DNA of 9,620 nucleotides from Clostridia bacterium. GTDB taxonomy: Bacteria > Bacillota > Clostridia > Christensenellales > UBA1242. A program made the position numbers and the translations under genes. Below, piece by piece: positions 1 to 4,544 of this stretch. Position 1 is the stretch's first letter; each line of letters begins with the position of its first letter. A model generated the notes under the pieces. That model saw only the letters and a list, made by a program, of their open reading frames with translations, searched no databases and was not told where the DNA came from. Location of the stretch: NCBI GenBank assembly GCA_017456465.1, contig JAFTJJ010000097.1, positions 1 through 9,620 of the forward strand, read 5' to 3'.

Positions 1-90
1 CCTCAAGCAATTCTTCTCTCATTTTCAAAAGCTCCTCATCACTCATGTTTTCGATTACTGATTTTCGTCCGACTATCTCCTCCCCACAAA
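1..90 (-). repeat. Direct repeat, left copy: orphan 3' fragment of the terminase small subunit-like gene
   Basis: Identical over all 90 bases to 211-300. It begins at or before the window edge. On the minus strand it would encode residues 135-163 of the small-subunit-like protein (CGEEIVGRK to MREELLE). Just upstream in that frame is a TAA, and no start codon precedes it, so this copy is a tail fragment and not a full gene. Identity ends abruptly at base 91 versus 301. The exact match implies a very recent duplication, active recombination, or an assembly artefact at a contig end. Confidence 0.95.
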
Positions 91-193
91 ACAAAAAACA
101 AGAATTTTAACTTTTATTACATATCTGTATTAAAATGCAATCCCAACTTCTTTCACTCTATTAGAATCTTAGCTTGTTTTTGTTTTTCTTGAT
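91..193. other. Non-coding spacer between the two repeat copies
   Basis: About 100 A+T-rich bases downstream of the small-subunit-like stop (TAG at 194-196 read on minus). The only structure I see is an imperfect A/T hairpin at 112-135 (9-base arms with one mismatch, 6-base loop). On the minus strand it is followed after about 13 bases by six T residues. This could be a weak terminator, but the stem has very little G+C. No gene is visible. Confidence 0.5.
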
Positions 194-700
194 CTAGTCG
201 GCTTTCAACTCCTCAAGCAATTCTTCTCTCATTTTCAAAAGCTCCTCATCACTCATGTTTTCGATTACTGATTTTCGTCCGACTATCTCCTCCCCACAAA
301 CTTCAAATAGCATTTTAATAGCAGACATATCAGGCGGAACATAGTGCGTGGCAACTTTTTTCTTAAGCAAAACAAGCCTTTCATTTCCGCTTTCTCTTGG
401 TTTGCTTGAGTCTTGCTCTCTTTCCTGTTCTTCCGCCTCACTTGTTTCACGCCCAGAGTATATATCAGGTTTTTGATTTTCGAGCATTTTACTGACACAG
501 TCTTCACATTTTTCTTTTGAAACATCATTCAACTTGTCACAAATCACATCACTCTCTCCGTCAGACTTTTTGCTTTTTGCCACCTTTTCTTCCCTTTCGC
601 CATATTCCAAGATTTCTTCCGAATAAAAGAATCCCTCAGCTCGCTTCGACAAAGCCTCAAAAAGCTTATCCTTGTCAAACTTGAAATTATTTTTCTTCAT
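194..700 (-). CDS. Putative phage terminase small subunit-like protein lacking the HTH domain
   Basis: Predicted 168-residue protein. I chose the ATG at 700 because AAAGGG (709-714) lies 8 bases upstream; an in-frame GTG at 703 is also possible. The gene overlaps the terminase large subunit gene (ATGTGATG junction), so the two are probably co-translated. Residues 13-35 (EALSKRAEGFFYSEEI plus following residues) and 117-134 (ATHYVPPDMSAIKMLFEV) resemble the central and C-terminal parts of HTH-type phage terminase small subunits. Those carry an 'xxKRAxGYxYxEE' segment and a 'PPDxxAI' segment just before an acidic helical tail, here residues 148-166 (NMSDEELLKMREELLEELK). About 75 charged, Ser/Glu/Lys-rich residues separate the two segments. 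The N-terminal helix-turn-helix that would recognise the packaging site is absent. Small subunits normally bind packaging-initiation DNA and regulate the large subunit. The family call rests on remembered motifs and adjacency to the large subunit. The order (large then small) is the reverse of the usual phage order. Confidence 0.5.
   Translation of the reverse strand: MKKNNFKFDKDKLFEALSKRAEGFFYSEEILEYGEREEKVAKSKKSDGESDVICDKLNDVSKEKCEDCVSKMLENQKPDIYSGRETSEAEEQEREQDSSKPRESGNERLVLLKKKVATHYVPPDMSAIKMLFEVCGEEIVGRKSVIENMSDEELLKMREELLEELKAD
211..300 (-). repeat. Direct repeat, right copy: inside the 3' end of the terminase small subunit-like gene
   Basis: This copy lies within the intact gene (194-700) and covers its acidic C-terminal helix region. 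The repeat period is 210 bp, but only 90 bp match: the next 120 bp of each unit differ. It is therefore a duplication of the gene end and not of a whole 210-bp unit. Confidence 0.95.
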
Positions 701-2169
701 CACATCAACCCTTTTCTTTCTCGCATAAGTTTGTTAAACAATCGCTCCTTGTCCTTTTGCACCCAGCTTTTTTCAGGTTCAGTCGGCTTGTTCTCTGGTC
801 TTGTCATGACAAAATATCTAAGTTCATCCATCGAGTGATCGTCCTTTTTGATTGGTGCATCAGCTTTCCCCCAAAAATATGACTTGAACTCTCTGATCAT
901 GTTTTCGCAAGTCCTGAACACAAAAAGCTTGCTTTCCCCGTTTGCATCTTTCAAATAGGACTTCACCCTGTTGATTCCAGAAAATAAATCTTTGTTGACT
1001 TTTGGATTGACCTTGATGCCATAGTCAAAAAACAATTCAGACACAGACCTTGGAGAAGCAAGTGTTTTTTGATTTGCCGCCGAATCAATAATGGCTTCAA
1101 GCTTTCCATCGCGTGACTTTTTCCAGCCAAGCCTTGCGGCAAGCGCATGAATACACTGAGCATGATGCTCAAGCGTTTGGTTTGACTCATAGTGCTCGCC
1201 CACAACATAGATGTTTCCATCAAAATCCACCGCATAAAAATGCGCTGAAAGTGGATTTGAAAGCCCAGGGTCGATTGAAATGTTTTCTTGCCAGTCAAAC
1301 GGAACAGGAAAAGGATCAATCACATGCACCTTCTCGTCAAATTCAGAATAAACAAGCGAAGAATTAAATCCTGAAAACCTTCCAAATTTTCGATTTTCAA
1401 GCTCAGCTTCCGAAAGTGTTGAAGAAAGACGCTTGACTTCTTCAGCTGACAAAAAGGGATTGTCACTCCAGTCCATAAAGACATAAAAAACTTCATCGTC
1501 ACCACGCTCATTGAGGTAAATTTGATTATAAACAAATGTGAGCCCCTTGAGCGGCGTCATTGTTCCAAAAATGTCACCACATTTGTCAATAACTCTCATT
1601 CTGCACTCGACATAAATGTCTTCGGGTGGCTCTTCATCAAACCAAACAAAATCAAGTGATGTTCCTTGAAACTTTTCACGCCCTTCTTCTGCACTTTTGA
1701 ATGAAATTCTCGACAATCCACCAAACACATTCTTGATCACAATTGTGTCAATCACTCCAAATTCAGGCGACCCCCTTTTCCCACTTCGCATAACAATGTC
1801 ATCAATCCATGACTTGTTCAGATATTTGAGAATCTTTTCTTGCGCAACTTCTTTTTGAACTTTTTGTGACAAACTCACAACCCATCCAACAACATCCTTT
1901 CGGTTTTCTCTGAATGGGTGATTTCCTCTTGCCATCCAAATTGCTTCCACTGCTCCACACTCAGTTTTGCCCGTTCGGTTTCCACCAAAAACCCAACGAT
2001 TGCGTTTTTTTGATTTGTGAAACTCAAGTTGCTTTTTGTGGACAATTTTTCCAGTGTTATATGCACGAAGCGCAAAATAATTTCTGCTTTCAAGCTCACC
2101 TTGAATTTCAAAAAATCGCTTCAAATTTTGACTTAAATTCTTCATGTTGATTTTTCTTGTTTTTTGCAT
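700..2169 (-). CDS. terL: Phage terminase large subunit (packaging ATPase/nuclease)
   Basis: Predicted 489-residue DNA-packaging motor and headful/site nuclease that loads phage DNA into procapsids. The ATPase domain shows Walker A GGNRTGKT (residues 62-69), Walker B FVWFDEE (174-180, with catalytic Glu after Asp178) and the coupling motif GTMTPLKG (202-209). The RNase H-like nuclease domain shows candidate metal-binding acids in SIDPG (Asp300), AIIDS (Asp362) and DDHSMDELRYF (Asp448, with Asp443/444 nearby). The GGNRTGKT and DEEPPEDIYVECRMR pattern fits the Terminase_6 type. Length is normal for the family and all motifs are intact, so the gene looks functional. The ATG at 2169 is supported by GAGGG (2176-2180) six bases upstream; Met9 is a weaker alternative. 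The stop overlaps the next gene, so the two form an operon. Codon use looks like that of the neighbours. Confidence 0.95.
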   Translation of the reverse strand: MQKTRKINMKNLSQNLKRFFEIQGELESRNYFALRAYNTGKIVHKKQLEFHKSKKRNRWVFGGNRTGKTECGAVEAIWMARGNHPFRENRKDVVGWVVSLSQKVQKEVAQEKILKYLNKSWIDDIVMRSGKRGSPEFGVIDTIVIKNVFGGLSRISFKSAEEGREKFQGTSLDFVWFDEEPPEDIYVECRMRVIDKCGDIFGTMTPLKGLTFVYNQIYLNERGDDEVFYVFMDWSDNPFLSAEEVKRLSSTLSEAELENRKFGRFSGFNSSLVYSEFDEKVHVIDPFPVPFDWQENISIDPGLSNPLSAHFYAVDFDGNIYVVGEHYESNQTLEHHAQCIHALAARLGWKKSRDGKLEAIIDSAANQKTLASPRSVSELFFDYGIKVNPKVNKDLFSGINRVKSYLKDANGESKLFVFRTCENMIREFKSYFWGKADAPIKKDDHSMDELRYFVMTRPENKPTEPEKSWVQKDKERLFNKLMRERKGLM

Positions 2170-2175
2170 TTTAAA

Positions 2176-2180
2176 CCCTC
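2176..2180 (-). promoter_or_regulatory. Ribosome binding site of terL
   Basis: GAGGG on the minus strand, six bases before ATG 2169. It decides the start at Met1 over the in-frame Met9. Confidence 0.75.
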
Positions 2181-2239
2181 ATTTTGTTGTTTTTAATTAT
2201 GTTTTTATGGTTTTTGCAATTATTTTTGCGATTTTTCAA

Positions 2240-2268
2240 GTTTTACATAATTTTGTTTTTTGTTCCAA
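2240..2268 (-). promoter_or_regulatory. Candidate promoter for the terL operon
   Basis: On the minus strand, TTGGAA (2263-2268) and TAAAAC (2240-2245, preceded by TG) are separated by 17 bases. Each hexamer matches the housekeeping consensus at 4 of 6 positions. The start would be near 2233, giving a leader of about 65 bases. The surrounding DNA is so A+T-rich that chance matches are common. Confidence 0.35.
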
Positions 2269-2296
2269 ATCACATCAAATTTCCACATGTTTTTGT

Positions 2297-2326
2297 TTCA
2301 AAAATCATTCAATCATCTTTTATACT
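2297..2326 (+). promoter_or_regulatory. Candidate promoter placing the transcript start at the ATG of the membrane-protein gene
   Basis: TATACT (2321-2326) is a good -10 hexamer (5 of 6). A weak -35 candidate, TTTCAA (2297-2302), lies 18 bases upstream. Seven bases separate the -10 from ATG 2334, so transcription would begin at about 2333-2334. No Shine-Dalgarno sequence lies upstream of the ATG, which fits a leaderless message. Confidence 0.4.
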
Positions 2327-2333
2327 TTTGTTC

Positions 2334-3338
2334 ATGAAAAAGTTGCTTAGTTTTTTATCTTCATCTTTAATCCTTGTGCTGTGCTCAATCGCTCCAGCAA
2401 ACTTTCCTAGTGCCAAAGCTTACAATCAAACTTCAAGCTATGGCTACATGAAGTGTGATTCGTCATGCCTGTTTTTCAAAACAAGCGACATCACAAACAT
2501 GAACATTGACAACATTTATTTCATCATTCCAGAGGGCTATTTCGTCAAAAAGATCAGCGAAGTTTCATCAACAACAATTCAAGTGTCCTACATGAACAAA
2601 ACAGGGTTTGTCATGACCGAACGCGTGAGAGAAGTTGACTTCTTGCCAGAGATCAAATACCTTCAAAACATAACTTTCGACATCTCAAGCTTTTCAGGCA
2701 CACAGCTTTGGAGCGTCCCTTCAACAGAAGATTCGTCAAAAATTTTGGTCAAGATCATCCCTGCAGGAACAAAAAAACTCACCTATGTTGCAGAAGCACG
2801 CGGTGAAATCCCTGTCGGATCAACATCCCCTGTTTGGTTCTATTGCTATTACTCTCCTGTTTCCGATCCAACCAGCGTTTTTGAGGGTTATGTCCACAGT
2901 GAAAAAACATCATCGCTTTCACCAATTCCAGAAAACCTTGAGGGAAAAATTCTTGAAACAACTGAAAGCCAAAACCAAAACACAAGCAGCTCACACACCA
3001 CACTCCCCAAAACTGTCGAAATCGTCTTGATTTCACTCATCGCACTGCCAATTCTTGTAATCTTGGTTCTGCTTTTTCTTTCAGGAAGACGCAAAGAAAA
3101 AGCAGCAAATATTGCTGCTTCAAACTCAGACAATTTTCACGAACTTGACAACACGCCAATTTCAAGAAAAAACACCCAACCAAAAAATGACATAAACTAT
3201 CTCAAAAACAAAAAGTTTTCCCTCAAAAAAAGCTTTGACAACTTCATGTTTGAACCAACCTGCAAAAACAGTGAAAACCACAAAACAACAATTGCTTGGG
3301 ATTCTCTTGAGGACAATGATGATGATGATCTGCTTTAA
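2334..3338 (+). CDS. Single-pass membrane protein with signal peptide and SH3-like exported region
   Basis: Predicted 334 residues. A Sec signal peptide occupies residues 1-29 (MKKLLSF start, hydrophobic core, AKA|YNQ cleavage site). The exported region (30-227) looks beta-rich. It has two stretches resembling bacterial SH3-like modules: about 40-105 (IYFIIPEGYFVKKISE, VSYMNKTGFV) and about 115-205 (TQLWSVPSTEDSSK, VWFYCYYSP, EGYVHSE). A Ser/Thr/Gln-rich linker leads to one membrane helix (about 228-250, VEIVLISLIALPILVIL and following), then GRRKEK and an 84-residue cytoplasmic tail ending EDNDDDDLL. Bacterial SH3 modules often bind peptidoglycan or peptides; the specific role here is unknown. 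The frame stays open upstream to 2184, but that T-rich extension has no ribosome site and would spoil the signal peptide, so ATG 2334 is preferred. No Shine-Dalgarno lies before it. It is opposite in strand to the flanking phage genes and may be a passenger (moron) gene. Confidence 0.8.
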   Translation: MKKLLSFLSSSLILVLCSIAPANFPSAKAYNQTSSYGYMKCDSSCLFFKTSDITNMNIDNIYFIIPEGYFVKKISEVSSTTIQVSYMNKTGFVMTERVREVDFLPEIKYLQNITFDISSFSGTQLWSVPSTEDSSKILVKIIPAGTKKLTYVAEARGEIPVGSTSPVWFYCYYSPVSDPTSVFEGYVHSEKTSSLSPIPENLEGKILETTESQNQNTSSSHTTLPKTVEIVLISLIALPILVILVLLFLSGRRKEKAANIAASNSDNFHELDNTPISRKNTQPKNDINYLKNKKFSLKKSFDNFMFEPTCKNSENHKTTIAWDSLEDNDDDDLL

Positions 3339-4018
3339 CCCTTCTTCACTCCACGCACTCCTCTCATCTTGTTTGCCGAAAGCTCACTCATGGATTTGTT
3401 AAACACCTCTTTGATCCATGCCTCACCATCAAGGAGCTCACAAAAAAACCTTGAATCAAATCCAGATTCTGCGCACTTCACAGAACATCTTTCAATGCTT
3501 TTGCTCACCCTCCTGAAAACCGATCTTTCATCAATTCCAAGCCGGCTTGCAATACTTTCTGTTTTCATTCTCTTGAAAAATTTCATATCAACAATTTCAT
3601 AATCAATTTCCGAAAGACCAGAGAGAATGTCTCTTGTGACTGCAACAACACGAAGAAGCCTCACCTTTCTGTCAGACATGTCAATCACCTTTTCAATTTC
3701 CTTCATGGTCGAACTCACTCCACCAAAAACCGAAGAAACAGGAACAATCGAACTTGCCCTTTGAAGCACAATGTTGTCCACAACCTTAATGATGTTCGGA
3801 AGTGACGGATAAACCGTAAAAAGAGCTTTCACATATGCCGATATTTTGTTTTTTTCAAGAACCTTTGCGCTTGAACAATTTTCAACACTTTTTGCAAAAT
3901 TTGTTGACAAATTATATGATTTTGATTGATTTTTGCAGTTTTCAACATCACTTTTGCAGTTTTTTGCTTTATCAATCTCCATTTCATCTTTGGCTTTAAT
4001 TAATGTTTGACCCATCAT
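3335..4018 (-). CDS. Phage-type HTH transcription regulator (sigma region 4/RinA-ArpU-like)
   Basis: Predicted 227 residues. The C-terminal half has a helix-turn-helix of sigma-70 region 4 type: LSEIDYEIVDMKFFKRM (135-151) followed by ESIASRLGIDERSVFRRVS (154-172). In RinA/ArpU-type phage late regulators, 'xxDxxIIxxxYFxxxxxxxIAxxLgIsxxTvxRxxxxaxxxl' has the same layout. Such proteins bind the promoter of the packaging and structural operon, and this gene lies upstream of the terminase genes on the same strand, which fits. Residues 1-55 are a low-complexity Lys/Asn/Ser tract with a repeated VENC pattern and may be unstructured. The start is a double ATG (4018 and 4015). AAGGAGA (4031-4037) is about 12 bases upstream of the first, so the first is preferred. 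The stop overlaps that of the convergent membrane-protein gene (TTAA). It could instead be a sigma factor; no region 2 is evident. Confidence 0.6.
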   Translation of the reverse strand: MMGQTLIKAKDEMEIDKAKNCKSDVENCKNQSKSYNLSTNFAKSVENCSSAKVLEKNKISAYVKALFTVYPSLPNIIKVVDNIVLQRASSIVPVSSVFGGVSSTMKEIEKVIDMSDRKVRLLRVVAVTRDILSGLSEIDYEIVDMKFFKRMKTESIASRLGIDERSVFRRVSKSIERCSVKCAESGFDSRFFCELLDGEAWIKEVFNKSMSELSANKMRGVRGVKKG

Positions 4019-4030
4019 ATTTCACTTGCT

Positions 4031-4037
4031 TCTCCTT
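4031..4037 (-). promoter_or_regulatory. Ribosome binding site of the HTH regulator gene
   Basis: AAGGAGA on the minus strand, about 12 bases before the first of two adjacent ATG codons. The spacing is long, so the first ATG (4018) is favoured over the second. Confidence 0.6.
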
Positions 4038-4060
4038 GTTTTTTTGTTTGGGGCTCTGCA

Positions 4061-4076
4061 TGTCGAAAATTGTCGA
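4061..4076. promoter_or_regulatory. TGTCGA direct repeat, possible operator
   Basis: TGTCGA occurs at 4061-4066 and 4071-4076, spaced by AAAT with a period of 10 bases (one helical turn). It lies 43 bases upstream of the regulator's start codon, where an autoregulatory site would be expected. There is no direct evidence of binding. Confidence 0.25.
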
Positions 4077-4237
4077 TTTTTATTATTTTACTATTTTTAG
4101 CTTTCTCACACATCACTGCTTCTCATTGTTCGCTTTTTCAAGAAAAATCTTAACTAACACAATTTTCAATTTGCCTGCCCGTTTGTTTCAAAACACCCCC
4201 AGTATAAACTCGGCTTTCAAAAGCGTATCCAAAAACT

Positions 4238-4263
4238 GACACCCTTCAAGGTGCTTTTTTTTT
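4238..4263 (+). terminator. Weak plus-strand terminator-like hairpin with nine T residues
   Basis: CACC (4240-4243) pairs with GGTG (4250-4253) across a 6-base loop. A bulged G-C pair can extend it, and nine T residues follow (4255-4263). A second small hairpin (GCTT/AAGC, 4213-4224) lies just upstream. The stem is short. No plus-strand gene obviously feeds it; it might protect the lipoprotein promoter from read-through or end a small RNA. Confidence 0.4.
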
Positions 4264-4312
4264 GTGATTATTTTTTTCGAGTCACGTTCGTTGCCTTGAA
4301 ACAAAACCATCA

Positions 4313-4346
4313 TACAAAACAAAAGTGGCCAGCATCCTGTCCACTT
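4313..4346 (-). terminator. Minus-strand intrinsic terminator with no evident upstream gene
   Basis: Read on the minus strand, AAGTGG (4346-4341) pairs with CCACTT (4328-4323). After one mismatch, CAG pairs with CTG, closing a 4-base loop. The tail is TTGTTTTG. On the plus strand the hairpin is followed by A residues, so termination would act on minus-strand transcripts. No coding gene lies on the minus strand between here and the right edge. Confidence 0.6.
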
Positions 4347-4445
4347 AAAAAAATCATTTGAATTTTTTTCTCAAAATTTCACCCACAGAAAAAATCACGT
4401 CCAAAAAAATATTTTTATTATTTTTCAAATACCCCCTTTTTTTGT

Positions 4446-4475
4446 TTTACGAAAACTGACAATATATGCTAAAAT
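4446..4475 (+). promoter_or_regulatory. Extended -10 promoter of the large lipoprotein gene
   Basis: TGCTAAAAT (4467-4475) is an extended -10 element (TGn plus TAAAAT, 5 of 6). TTTACG (4446-4451) is a 4-of-6 -35 match with an 18-base spacer. The expected start near 4482 leaves a leader of about 63 bases ending in the ribosome site at 4533-4539. Confidence 0.55.
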
Positions 4476-4482
4476 ACGAAAG

Positions 4483-4503
4483 TAATATATTTATTATATA
4501 TTA
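4483..4503. repeat. 8-bp inverted repeat at the predicted transcription start
   Basis: TAATATAT (4483-4490) and ATATATTA (4496-4503) are perfect inverted arms around TTATT. The repeat sits at the predicted +1 of the lipoprotein transcript, so it could be an operator or a weak 5' hairpin. On the minus strand it contains a perfect TATAAT (4493-4498), a possible divergent promoter. Arms made only of A and T may also arise by chance here. Confidence 0.45.
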
Positions 4504-4532
4504 GCAAATTCAGCAAACTAATTTTAGGCGTC

Positions 4533-4539
4533 AAGGGAG
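4533..4539 (+). promoter_or_regulatory. Ribosome binding site of the large lipoprotein gene
   Basis: AAGGGAG ends five bases before ATG 4545. It fixes the start, which is also the only one giving a complete lipoprotein signal peptide. Confidence 0.8.
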
Positions 4540-4544
4540 AACTT

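Larger units (their letters stand above)
4019..4544. other. Intergenic region between divergent regulator and lipoprotein genes
   Basis: A 526-bp A+T-rich stretch with no convincing protein gene. The plus-strand open frame across 4003-4239 is Phe-rich, starts inside the regulator gene and lacks a ribosome site. The region holds the regulator's ribosome site, a TGTCGA direct repeat (4061-4076), two terminator-like hairpins (4238-4263 plus strand, 4313-4346 minus strand), an extended -10 promoter (4446-4475) and an inverted repeat (4483-4503). These are listed separately. Confidence 0.7.

Noticed and set aside
2184..2333. Upstream extension of the membrane-protein frame to ATG 2184
   Set aside because: The extension is T-rich Phe/Leu sequence without a ribosome site and would place a second hydrophobic stretch ahead of a clean signal peptide.
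2779..3133. Short frames overlapping the membrane-protein gene on both strands
   Set aside because: They lie inside a well-supported gene and have no start signals or recognisable features.
1..4018. CRISPR array or tRNA genes
   Set aside because: The only long repeat is a single pair of 90-bp copies with one spacer, and no cloverleaf or TTCRA-type T-loop was seen.
4003..4239. Plus-strand 78-codon open frame ending just before a T9 hairpin
   Set aside because: Its product is Phe-rich because it reads T-rich DNA, it begins inside the regulator gene, and it has no ribosome site. The placement before the hairpin is noted, but coding is unlikely.
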